Assembly: GCF_026213295.1 (NCBI RefSeq)
Contig: NC_079415.1
Location: 23,497,610-23,561,609 of the forward strand
Source of the DNA: Gadus chalcogrammus
Lineage: Eukaryota; Chordata; Actinopteri; Gadiformes; Gadidae
Direction of reading: 5' to 3'
DNA length: 64,000 bases
The translations under genes and the position numbers were made by a program. Of the stretch, positions 1 to 10,734 are shown piece after piece (position 1 is the first letter of the stretch; each line of letters starts with the position of its first letter). The notes beneath the pieces are model-generated. The model saw only the letters and a program-made list of their open reading frames with translations, searched no databases and was not told the origin of the DNA.

Positions 1-1877
1 TCAAACGATCTCTGGGGGATTCCAAGAAAACGTGGCAGGTTCTCAATAGAGCAGGAAAGACTCAGTTCTCCCTGACACTGGTAGCTCTTCTGGTCAAGAT
101 GACCTTGCAAACCGTTTTAATAACAATTTTGTCTCCATTGGAGAGAATCTAGCTAGCAAAATTAGCCCACCCCTGGGAGCGTCCTTTACCTAATATCTAT
201 ATGGGGAGTACCCAAACTCATTCTTCATGCACCCAACAGATCAAAATGAAATCCGTAACGTCATTTGGAAGATGAAAAACTCAAGACATCAGGAGATGAT
301 TTAAATAAGTAGTGTTATCTTAAGGCATCTAAATTCATCCTAGAGCCACTTGCTTACTTGTGTAAACCTTCTCCTGTGCTCTATGGGATATACCAAAACT
401 TTTCCAAAAAACGCACCAATCATTCCCATCTATAAATCAGGAGATAAAAATGACAAACAACTATAGACCCATATCAATCATGCCTACACTCTCTAAGGTA
501 TTTGAGAAGGTAGTGCACAAGAGGCTGAGTGGCTACCTTGATAAACATAACATACTTGTCCCCTCTCAGTACGGCTTCAAGACACAAAGCATGCCATAGA
601 CAACAACAAACAGGCTATTGGGATATTTCTGGATTTATCGAAAGCATTCGAGTACTATCGATTTCAATATCTATTTGGCAAGCTACAGCATTATGGGATC
701 AGATGGCACAGCTATGGAGATGGTTTCAAGAGCTATCTCCAGAATAGAGAGCATGTTCGTATAAATGACCATCCAGATCAGTACACTGGAAAACGGCTTC
801 ACATCTTGGGGTCCCCCAGGGTTCCATTCTCGGACCTATCCTGTTCACACCTTTATATCATGACCTAGACCTATGTACTCTGATGCCTTTCATAAAGTGT
901 TATTTTGCAGATGATACCAACTTGATCATTGCTCACAAAAAATATTCTTGTCTGCAGGAACCTGACAAACATGGATCTGTTAAAAGTGGCACACTTGGTT
1001 ACAGTTAGCACCAACAAATTATCACGAAATATCAATAAACTAACTACATTATACTCTTTCAGGTCCTCCACAAACAATACAAGTAGGCTGGAAAATGCCT
1101 GTCCTCTAACTCAATGGCCATGTCATTGAAAAGAGTAAATCCACAACTAGTTTTTGGGTGTAGAACTCGATGAATTTATCAATTTAAAGACCACACTCAT
1201 ACAATTATTAATAAACTTTCCAAATATGGTCAGACTTTTGTTTTCAAATAAGACTTGTCCTCCCACTTTCACACTCCTTACACTGTTAAAATCTGTTTGA
1301 ACCCCAATTCACCAGCTGCAATATCTCTGGTGCAATACAGATCCTAGTCATCTTTTAAAGTTACAGTCCTGTCAGAAAAAGATTATCGTGCAATATCAGG
1401 TCAAAATCAATTCTCCAACTGCCGTCACTGTTCCACTCTATGGTCTCCTCAGGTCTTTCCTGAATTCAACACCTATCACAATGCATGCACATGTTACCAG
1501 TGGTACATAATATGAACGCCCGGCCGATGTGAGCTTGTACCTATCTCTCGTCCACTGCACACACACTATCCCAGAAAAACATTTGATTACTGGCAAACAG
1601 TGATTACGGAAACTGAATGTCTAACTAGCCTGATATTGTTTCCAGGGGACCACAGATATGGAATAGCTGAACGCTTCATAAAAATGGTCCCCGTCCTTCT
1701 GGCTTTCAAAAAAATCTAAAAAAGAAGCTGTTATCCACCTACATATGACGGTGGTGGAATGTATTGTTACAACCTAGTGTTGTCAGTGTGTCTGCGAGAT
1801 GTATGTGTCGTGTTCCCTGTGGAAGTGTGTGCCTGGGATGAGGCTATGGATGTGAGTGTGTGTGTGGGTGTGGGTGT

Positions 1878-1922
<45 letters not shown>

Positions 1923-2084
1923 GGGGTCACGGGTCCCCGCTACAAGCATTTCTTGCTTCTTAGGGATCGCCTTTTCATGCTGCCATCTTTGTTGTTGTAA
2001 ATGCATGTTGTACGATGCATGTATTATGTTGTGCTCTTGTATTGTCCTGCACCTTAGCATGAATAAACTAAACTAAACTAAAAA
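1..2084 (+). mobile_element. Decayed LINE (non-LTR retrotransposon)
   Basis: Pieces of reverse transcriptase appear in shifting frames: NYRPISIMPTLSKVFEKVVH near 460-520, GVPQGSILGP near 805-835, and FADDTNLIIAH near 905-935, the YADD-box equivalent. Many stops and frameshifts show a dead copy. It enters from the left edge and ends in an AACTAAACTAAACTAAA tail near 2063-2084. Clade not determined. Confidence 0.75.
1855..1921. repeat. (TG)n microsatellite
   Basis: TG dinucleotide run, slightly interrupted at its start by GGTGTGGG units, near the 3' end of the decayed LINE. Confidence 0.95.
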
Positions 2085-2086
2085 TA

Positions 2087-2433
2087 GGCGGCCATCTTAC
2101 CACAGTAAGCTGCTCACCCATAACATTGTTTTGGTAGTGGTACATGTCCTTTTAAATAACCATAACTTGCTAAATTTTCAACCGATTTACAAACGGTTTG
2201 GTTTAATACAAACGTTAACGTGATTATGATATTGTACCTATTTTAGAACATTATTCTATTTTTCATTATTCTATCGAAAGTATGCAGTGTCATAACTACA
2301 TCTCATGACGTTTTATACAACCAAACCGTTTGAAATCGGTTGAAAAATTAGCAAGTTATGGTTATTTAAAAGTACATGTACCACTACCAACACAATGTTA
2401 TGGTGAGCAGCTTACTGTGGTAAGATGGCCGCC
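2087..2433. mobile_element. Palindromic MITE with ~130-bp inverted arms
   Basis: The left end GGCGGCCATCTTACCACAG is repeated inverted at the right end (CTGTGGTAAGATGGCCGCC), and similarity continues inward for about 130 bp in each arm around a short AT-rich loop. No coding potential. A non-autonomous DNA transposon of undetermined superfamily. Confidence 0.85.
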
Positions 2434-2529
2434 AGTGGTGACGTTCGACTCCATTGGCCAGCAGAGAGGACGAGGCATCTAGTTAATATCAGAGCCCGTC
2501 TACGAAGAGCCTGGGCACTTCCTATAAGC

Positions 2530-2632
2530 CCCATTGTACCGATCTTGGTTGTAGTTCCATCAGACATCCACTGGGGGTGATCGCGGGCGACTCCAGATTG
2601 AATGGGAGTCTATGGGGCTAGACGGCTAAATA
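2530..2632 (+). repeat. Left member of a divergent inverted repeat pair
   Basis: The stretch with GGGCGACTCCAGATTGAATG and GGGAGTCTATGGGG resembles, in inverted orientation, 9750-9850 (GGCGAGTCCAGATGAATGGG). By eye roughly 70% alike. Could be the two ends of one element enclosing the THAP exon, or two copies of a MITE end. Confidence 0.45.
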
Positions 2633-3149
2633 TGTCTCTTTCACCTGCTTGTCGTTGAAATATCGCAAATTTTATTGTAGATTCCGCAAGTTCAATATAG
2701 ATTATAGTTCAAAAGTCGAATGAATGAGTACTTATGTCCTTTCGATTTCTTACAGTTTGGGCCGTTGTTGGCCGTACACGCTAGCATTCTGCTAATGAAT
2801 GCTGATTGGTCAGGGACGGACTTGCGACTGATTACGACCAGAGACCTTTCTTGACGGCATCTGAAGCTGTAGCACAATCAGAAACTTTATCTTAAGGAGG
2901 ACTTTCCGTCAAAGTTAATTTTTGCGTACTGTATTTATATTTTCCTGCAGGCCCTTTTATTTGTTGTATAGTTACGTATGGTGAAAGTACATGGGCATAA
3001 ATGGAATTTCTTCCATTTCTTGTGTTCAATTTGTTATATACATGGTAGGTACGGTATGACCACCTTAAATAATACAGTCAATGTCCCGCTCAATATCATT
3101 TAATCTGTCATTGTCTATTTTTCGAAAATAAAGATAGTTTAAAAAAGAA

Positions 3150-3232
3150 ATGCCTCGTAAATGTGAAATGATAAACTGCAGTAACAGTGGAAACGGATTG
3201 TCCGTCTTTTCGTTTCCCAAGGACAGAAAAAG
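3150..3232 (+). pseudogene. THAP-domain first exon, orphan
   Basis: ATG opens MPRKCEMINCSNSGNGLSV followed by FSFPKDRKR, the start of a THAP zinc finger (C-x4-C, then the FxFPKD signature). The exon ends AAAAAG|GTAACG, a good splice donor at the place where THAP genes normally have their first intron. No second THAP exon (the CxxH half) was found nearby. It may be the relic of a P-element-like transposon, since divergent inverted repeats lie at 2530-2632 and about 9750-9850, or of a captured THAP gene. Confidence 0.6.
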
Positions 3233-4199
3233 GTAACGTTCTCGCTTGCTCCTGTATGAATGGTCCTAGGCTACCTGAGGCTGCACCTGATAAGGAAAGT
3301 TGTGCTGGAGCCCTGTTAAAATCGCACATGGCTTATTCAAGTTGCGCGCTACACATTCTCTATAGTGTCGAGACTCAAGCACTTAACTTACCTTAACCGA
3401 TTGTTCCATACAAATTGTTAGTTAACGATTTAACAACTTCAACATCTGCTATTACAGTCGTAATTTTTTGGTAGGACTTGGGCTAATGACCTTGCACAGA
3501 GGGAAAACCATCTACACCACTTGTCATTGATTTCTATGCATTCACTGATCTTTACAGATGGGTTTGTTTTAAGCCATTGAATATAATTGCTCTGCCCTGC
3601 AACCATTATAAGATACACATGTTGTTAAATGAGAAATATGGTCTGGGTCACATTGAAACAGTAACAGTTGTATAACAGTAATTATACAACGGGGGGCCTG
3701 AATCCAGCGATCTGATTGGTTCCTAACTGTTGTATAATGAGCCTATACATAACTGCTATGACGCCCAATCATTTTGTGAAAGTATCACTCCGCGCCTTGA
3801 AGTGGAAGGTGTCAAAGAATACAACCGTATTTTTACTAGTGTGTGTGTGTGTGTGTGGAGTCATTTTGCCATAATTTTAACAGTTGTATAAAAGCAATAG
3901 CACAGTTCACTGAAGCCTAAAATCGGCGAGTGAACTGCTCCATAGGATAAATTGCCGGCGAACCGCTCTATCGGAGCCTTCTCTCGGAGGGACGCTAAAG
4001 TGTGTTGCATAGTGACCGTCGATGCATAGCGGCAGCCAGGAGGGACTACTTTTTGGTAGGCTTTAATAAAACAGCTACTTTGACTTTCTTGGTTTCTTTT
4101 TAAAGAAAAGAGAGAGAGAGCAGAGAGCAGAGAGAGAGAGGTCATGTTTCCCGAAGCTCCGCTAGGCATTGGAAAAAAATACTTAATTCTACTTTATCT
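3233..4199. other. Non-coding stretch with short dispersed repeats
   Basis: No gene seen. It carries several copies of a GTTGTATAA motif (about 3668, 3728, 3883); the version with GTTGTATAAAAGCAATAG recurs at 8955, on the far side of the L2 LINE. A short (GT) run lies at 3839-3856 and a GA-rich run at 4108-4140. Confidence 0.5.
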
Positions 4200-4267
4200 T
4201 ATTTTATTTACCTAACAGTATGTAGTTTGTTTCCATCGTCCTCAATCGCTCGATTCAACAATACATT

Positions 4268-5750
4268 TTGGCACTTTTTACTCCCGGATCAGACCGCAGA
4301 AAAAGCCTTGGACTTTCCTATCGCCAACATGCCTCTGTATTCGGATATCTCAGGCACGGAGACTGGGAAATGCACAGACTGAAACAGACATTGGCTTTAA
4401 TTGAAACGAGACTAGCAGAAGTAGAAAAATGCAAAGGACTATCACAGGATACAGTGCCGATGGGTGAGTTTGCTGAGCTCACTCAGATACAGCAAGATGA
4501 TCAAAGCTACACTGTATCCTTCCCGAAGCTGGACAAGAGAGAGACAGTTCCAGCTGCGTCTCACTGGCTCAGAGTCGGCGCTAAGCCAAAGCAACATACC
4601 AAAGTGAATCAACAAGTTCACTCAACACCAAATGCTAAGCTACCACAAAGCTAAAGTTACCGTGTATCAGCCGGATTAGCCCGTCACTCAAATCAACCCT
4701 GCCACTGAAGAACCGGTTCCTGCCACTTCAAGAGTCCACGAACACGCCTGCCACCGATGCACCCCTGAGCCTCGAGATGCGTCCGGACGGACAGTGCGGA
4801 CAGAGACGGAACACCAGTCGCCACGGAGGCGGGCTGCGCATGTGTGCCTGCCCCGTCCAACAAGGGCCCATCTCAGAGAAAGCAGATGAACCGACACCTG
4901 ATTATAGGAGACTCAACTCCTCAGGATATATAACCGGGTAAGAAGATCAAACCATGCTCTTCCCATATGGAATGGTTAGTGGATATCACCATAAACTAGC
5001 CAAAATCATATTGGAAAACCCCAAAATCTCACAGATTATTGTGCATGCAGGATTTAATGATATTCAAAGAGAACAGTCAGAACTTCTGAAGAGGGATGTA
5101 CACTGATCTATTGGATACACTGGACAAAATACACTCAAGTCCTTCCATCAGTGGACCCATACCAACAGTTGACAGGGGAATAAACAGATTCAGGGTCGTC
5201 CTACTTGCACTGAATACATGGCTTTCCAGAGTCTGCAATGAATAGAGGAAGGGACTTTATTGACATTTCAACTTATTCTGGGGGCGCAATTATCTTTTCA
5301 GAGCAGATGGCCTACACCCAAAACAGGTTAGGCTCAAAACTGTTGAGGGACAATCTTCTCTTCTCGCTTTACGCACAGGCCACAATCTTGCCATGGTCTG
5401 ACGCACAGGCCACATTCAGAGCACAGGTTGAGAAGAAGCGAGACTACAGCCTCCCCCACACAACTACTCTGCCACTATCTGAAACACAGATAGCAGACAG
5501 CCCAACAGACCTTGAAGAGAGACAACAGCCCGCCGACGCCATCAACACTGTGCCCTCCCCCATCGCTGATGCTGGCTTGGCGAGGAACGGCCACCCCCCT
5601 CCTCTGCATTACCCCATCGACGATGACCTCCAGCATCATCTCTCCCATAGCCACAACAACAATCCTCCAGCTCCAATGACTCCCTTTGCGATTTTCCAGC
5701 CGAATTTAAGAAACTGGAATATGCTGGCATCAAACTTGCATCTGTGTCAA
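4268..5750 (+). pseudogene. LINE ORF1 remnant with SGNH/esterase-like domain
   Basis: An initial frame (4268-4651) has a coiled-coil-like stretch (LKQTLALIETRLAEVEKC). Further on, in other frames, come IIVHAGFNDIQREQSELLK near 5035-5093, resembling the esterase block with Asn, and a part ending in KQVRLKTVEGQS/ NRLGSKLLRDNL near 5320-5355. Esterase-type ORF1 proteins are known from L2/CR1 LINEs. Frameshifts and stops make it non-functional. Confidence 0.6.
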
Positions 5751-5914
5751 TGATAGCATCGCCAAGTCATGGCCGCAGGCTGCTAACACCCAGGAGGATG
5801 GCGCCCCACCCCCACCACCGTACTGATAGTAGTCCTGAGTATTACTGAGGACAAAAAAGGGTTCAGCCGTAGACACAGTAAAAGGAAGTTTCTCATAATC
5901 TGCTGAACCCAAGG

Positions 5915-7150
5915 TTGCCTACGTCAAAGCAGGGCAAATTTCGCATTCCTGCTGTAACCACTAAGAGAGTAAACAAAGGGAAACGTAGACACACTGCTAA
6001 CCTCACAAATCTCATATCTATTGCCTCCAAACCAAAAACAACCTTAAAGCCTAATCAACAGCACCCATCAGGATGGCTCTTACTTAATGTGAGGTCTCTT
6101 AATAACAAATCATTTTTAGTTAATGATTTTATTAACACTTCTAAACTGGATTTTATGTTTTTAACTGAAACATGGCAGAGTTCTCCTATTAATTATTTAC
6201 AGGCCACCCACATATTCTGCAAATTTTTTTCGATGACTTCACAGAATTATTGTCTAGCATCTCCACAGAATTTGACTGTCTAGTATAAATGGTGACTTCA
6301 ATTTTCATACTGATGATTTGAATGACAAGTGTGCAAAAAAACTTTTTACCATTTTGGACACACTTTAACTGTCTCAACATGTGAAAGAGGCTACTCATTG
6401 TAAGGGGCACACTCTAGACCATGGTTATCACAAAGGGCTCAATGTTTCTGATCTCTCTGTGACTGATCCTTCCTTGTCTGACCACTTTTGTGTTTTCTTT
6501 AACATATCTTTTATTCCCGACATACAGACAAAATCAAACACTGTCAAAAAAACGGTATATCAATGAAGATTCTAATGTACTTTTTAAAAAGGCCATCTCC
6601 CTGCTACCACCTCTAAACCCATGTTCTGCTGATGATCTTGTAGAAACTTTAATGTTGAAATTTTGAAAGTCATAGATGTCATTGCACCTTATAAGGTTAA
6701 AACGATTTCTGGAAAGCAAAAGGCACCCTGGAGAAAGGCTGCTTCTGTAACAGCACAGAAAAAAGAATGCAGGAAGGTTGAACGCATCTGGCGTAAACAA
6801 AACTTCATATTCACCATGATATCTATAAAGAGAGCCTCCGTGCCTACAATTTAGACTTAAAAAATGCTAGAGAAACATTTTTCTCCAATATCATTAAACC
6901 AACACTAATAATGCAAAAACCCTATTTGCAACTGTTGACAGACTGACCAACCCCCCAACAGAAATTCCACCTGATCTCCATTCCACGCAGAAATGCAATG
7001 AGTTTGCAGCTTTTTATATTGATGAAATTGAAGGAATCAGACGCGCCATCAATATCTCCACGTCAAACAAAAATGTTGGACTACCACCCTGTTCAGGCAA
7101 AAATTACGTGGCAAGGATGGCATGCTTTGATGTTATAGACTCTCAAAACT
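5915..7150 (+). pseudogene. LINE ORF2 endonuclease part, frameshifted
   Basis: Begins with LLNVRSLNNKSFLVNDFINT and LDFMFLTETW, the N-terminal apurinic-type endonuclease blocks. After a deletion near 6200-6280 come INGDFNFHTDD (GDFN block) in another frame and DPSLSDHFCVFF (SDH block) at about 6460-6500. Catalytic blocks survive but are split among frames. Confidence 0.75.
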
Positions 7151-7151
7151 T

Positions 7152-8678
7152 GTGGAAACTGTGACACAACTAAAGCCATCCACCTGTTGCCTTGATACTA
7201 TACCTACCAACCTCTTTAAGAATGTTTTCGACTGCCTAGCAGTAGACATATTGCAGATAGTTAACAACTCTCTCCAGTCAGGCAAGTTCCCAAAAGCTTT
7301 GAAAACTGCAGTTATTAAACCCCTTTTAAAAAAGCGGAGCCTAGATGCCTCTATTATTAACAACTACAGACCAATATCAAATCTACCCTTCATAAGTAAA
7401 ATCATTGAGAAAGTTGACCTCCAGCAACTAAATCACTTCCTGGCATCAACTGGTTGCTATGACACCTTCCAATCAGGATTTAGACCCCTGCACAGCACTG
7501 AGACCGCCCTTATTAAAGTTGTAAACGACATCCGTCTTAACACAGACTCTGGCAAAACCTCAATACTAATGCTACTTGACCTCAGTGCTGCATTCGACAC
7601 TGTAGACCATACATTACTTCTGGAAAGGTTAGAAAACTGGGTGGGGCTTTCAGGCACTGTCTTAAATTGGTTCAGGTCCTACCTACAAAATAGGAACTAC
7701 TTTGTTTCCATTGGCGACTTTGTATTAGAATCAACCAACGCGACATGTGGAGTCCCACAAGGTTCAATCTTAGGACCCTCTTTATTCAACATCTACATGC
7801 TCCCACTAGGGCAAATCATGCAAAATAACAATATTGACCATCATTGCTATGCTGATGACACGCAAATCTATGTATCGCTATCACCAAATGACTATCGGCC
7901 CATAGATCTGCTGTGCCAGTGCATTGAAAAAGTGAAGGAATGGATGTGCCGAAATTTCCTTCAACTAAATGAGGACAAAACAGAGATAATTGTATTTGGT
8001 TCTAAAACGGAAAGGCTTAAAGTAACCCAACACCTTCACTCTCTGTCCCTGAAAACCTCAATCAAAGCCAGAAATCTAGGGGTTATCATGGATTCAGATT
8101 TACATTTTGACAGTCACATCAAATCAGTTACAAAATCGGCATATTATCACCTTAAAAATGTAGCAAGACTTAGAGGGCTCATGTCCACCGAAGACTTACA
8201 AAAACTTGTACATGCCTTTATCACTAGTAAGCTTGATTACTGCAATGGTCTCCTCACAGGTCTCCCAAAACAAACTCTGAGGAAGCTTCAGCTTGTTCAG
8301 AATGCTGCTGCTAGAGTTCTAACAAAGACCAAAAAATTTGATCATATTACACCAATTCTGAAATCGTTACATTGGCTTCCTGTAGGTCAGAGAATTGATT
8401 TTAAAATCATGTTGCTAACCTATAAATCCCTACATGGTTTAGGCCCAAAATATTTAACTGATATGCTTCCACTACATCAGCCTTCTAGACCACTAAGATC
8501 CTCTGAGACCAATCTGTTAATTATCCCCAGAGTAAACACAAAACATGGGAAAGCAGGATTTAGTTACTATGCAACAAATAGCTGGAATAAACTCCCAGAG
8601 GATTTAAGACTTGCCCCAACTCTGAGCACCTTTAAAACAAGACTGAAGACTTTTATGTTTGCTATAGCCTTCTGCTAA
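7152..8678 (+). CDS. LINE reverse transcriptase, open for 508 codons
   Basis: L2-type reverse transcriptase. Visible blocks in order: NNYRPISNLPFISKIIEK, GFRPLHSTETAL, LMLLDLSAAFDTVDH (first catalytic Asp), GVPQGSILGPSLFNIYM, YADDTQIYVS (the catalytic DD pair), LGVIMDSDL, then the thumb-like region with ITSKLDYCNGLL and LHWLPV. The frame stays open to the normal C-terminus, but the first codon used is internal and the endonuclease upstream is broken, so the element as a whole is probably dead. Confidence 0.85.
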   Translation: METVTQLKPSTCCLDTIPTNLFKNVFDCLAVDILQIVNNSLQSGKFPKALKTAVIKPLLKKRSLDASIINNYRPISNLPFISKIIEKVDLQQLNHFLASTGCYDTFQSGFRPLHSTETALIKVVNDIRLNTDSGKTSILMLLDLSAAFDTVDHTLLLERLENWVGLSGTVLNWFRSYLQNRNYFVSIGDFVLESTNATCGVPQGSILGPSLFNIYMLPLGQIMQNNNIDHHCYADDTQIYVSLSPNDYRPIDLLCQCIEKVKEWMCRNFLQLNEDKTEIIVFGSKTERLKVTQHLHSLSLKTSIKARNLGVIMDSDLHFDSHIKSVTKSAYYHLKNVARLRGLMSTEDLQKLVHAFITSKLDYCNGLLTGLPKQTLRKLQLVQNAAARVLTKTKKFDHITPILKSLHWLPVGQRIDFKIMLLTYKSLHGLGPKYLTDMLPLHQPSRPLRSSETNLLIIPRVNTKHGKAGFSYYATNSWNKLPEDLRLAPTLSTFKTRLKTFMFAIAFC

Positions 8679-8942
8679 AATCTTAAATACATTGCACTTT
8701 CTAAAAAGCTTTTTAACTTTGCCTCTATTTTTCTATTTTTAATACTAAAATGCCTTTTTCTATTTTACCCATTTCTTTGCATATGTTTTTCTTTTACTTA
8801 TCTATTATTTTATTTTATTGTATGACAATGTTTATATGTGAAGCACTTTGAGTCTGCCTTGTGTATGAAAAGTGCTATATAAATAAAGTTGCCTTGCCTT
8901 ACCTTGCCTTAAATGTAGTGTGTCTATGTCTTTCGTTTCGCC

Positions 8943-9130
8943 ATAACAGTAACCGTTGTATAAAAGCAATAGATCACTTCAGTCAGTGGCATGTGCTCAT
9001 TATACCACTGTTAAGGGGCGTTGTCCGGCCCGACGCTCAGCGGAGGGCCGGCGACATAACACAGCCTGGCGTGATCTATTGCTTAATTATACAAACATTA
9101 TACCAACATTGCAACAGGCCAGTTTATTAA
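8943..9130. repeat. Small MITE-like repeat
   Basis: Left part has GTTGTATAAAAGCAATAGATCAC and the right part GTGATCTATTGCTTAATTATAC, an inverted pair about 120 bp apart. The same left motif occurs at 3883. Confidence 0.5.
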
Positions 9131-9906
9131 AACATCACACTAACAAGAACACAATAAGAACAGTAACTAATAGTAAATAAAAAAAAAGAAAAGAGAAATG
9201 ATTTAACAACACTGAACATACTGAACAGAGGCAGAGAAAAAGGACAGAGGAAGAAGACTTGTCCGTTGTCACAGCATCATGGTCCAACTGAGATCAAGAA
9301 AGGAAGAGGCATGAGGAGGAGTACAACAGAACACTGCTCTCTATGAGATTGTTTGATGTAAACTAAGTTGATGCAGTGTTAAAATGATGACTCTAATCCA
9401 GGTTTCTATTTCAGGAGAAAGAAATAGCTCATAATCGTTACTAAAAAAAAAGCTTTATCATCCGCACTAGTGAGGATTAAAAAAAACACTCTATGTGAGT
9501 AACATACATATGTAAAACATTTGCACATTTCTTTTTTTTACATTGGCTCACTAAAACTCTCTAACTAGAGTATTAAGCAAAAAAATGCCTTACCTCCAAC
9601 AGCTGGTGTTATCGTTGTGGGGAAATGCGGAAGTGCTTAAGAAACTGCCGTAAAGCAGTACCTCCGACAGTATGACAATGTGTGACGTCATCGCATGTTT
9701 TTAACGAAATTACTTGACAAAAAATTACCTCGTGAGAAAAGTGGATTCTGAGGATAAAACCCCATAGGCTCCCATTCATCTGGACTCGCCTGCGAGCGCC
9801 CGCGTGGACAGAGATTATTACTGCAACCAGTCCAGAAAAAACCGGAACTAACCAGCGAGTGGCCATTCTCCTCATATTAGACATTCTCTGTTAATATATA
9901 TATATC
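9131..9906. other. AT-rich intergenic stretch, no gene seen
   Basis: Only short A/T runs and the repeat noted at 9750-9850. No open frame with recognisable similarity. Confidence 0.5.
9750..9850 (-). repeat. Right member of a divergent inverted repeat pair
   Basis: Inverted counterpart of 2530-2632, sharing the CCCATTCATCTGGACTCG core and the CCCCATAGGCT flank. It ends about 60 bp before the Harbinger transposon that starts at 9910. Confidence 0.45.
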
Positions 9907-10734
9907 TATGGCCGTTTCTCAATTCCTAGTACGCGTTCTACGTACTCGCGGACTTGGAAGTTCGTACTTGGCAAGTCCGGACTTCAGGTAAACACTTCCG
10001 AGGACGGGAGTACGCACCTGCAATTGACGTGCGTTCACATCGCTGGGAATTATGGGAAAAACCTTTTTGCGACGTCGGAAAGTTTGCGTGAACGCCACCT
10101 CATGACGCTGTTATGATTCTACTTCCGTTCGGCAACTGGGGCCAAATTTAGTTAACAGAGTTGCCCAGTTGGTGACGTATGGTGACTCATTGTTTACTAG
10201 TGATGCGCATGACCATGTCGGACCTCAACGCAAAAGTTTTGAACGGTGAGAAAGTTTGACTCAATATAAAGAATCAACCATCATATCACATATTTTTTGC
10301 CATGTCTACACTTTACTATTGATTGACGTTGTAACCGTCTGTTGCCATCGACTTTGCTCAGTTTTAAAGGTTGTGTACTGTAAAACCAGCTGTAGATAAG
10401 GGCAAGTGTAGCCCTCCATACAGTGGCAATACTGTATGTGCTTCTCATAAATAAAAGCAAAAGGATAGTAGATTCAAAGGCTACAAGGAAATAAAGGCAT
10501 TTACTTCTGGCTGTTTTTATCTGATAAATAAACCCTGGTGTGATTCCATTTAGGCACTGTCCGACTTAGAAGCACCTGACTGCGCAGTTTGTATGGATGA
10601 TCCTCATCCCATTTAGTGAATTATGAACATGTGCTTTGAAGTAAATCCTGTAATTTATTGGGAGCCAATGCAGGGATTTTAGGCTATTGAGGTAATGGGA
10701 AGGCTTCAATCTGTAGGCTTGGTTGTTTAGTACA

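Larger units (their letters stand above)
4200..8912 (+). mobile_element. L2-clade LINE, nearly full length
   Basis: In order: esterase-like ORF1 fragments (4268-5750), damaged endonuclease (5915-7150), open reverse transcriptase (7152-8678) and a 3' end with GTGAAGCACTTTGAGTCTGC, ATAAATAAAG and a TTGCCTTGCCTT short-repeat tail, the typical fish L2 terminus. The 5' boundary is not sharply visible. Confidence 0.85.
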
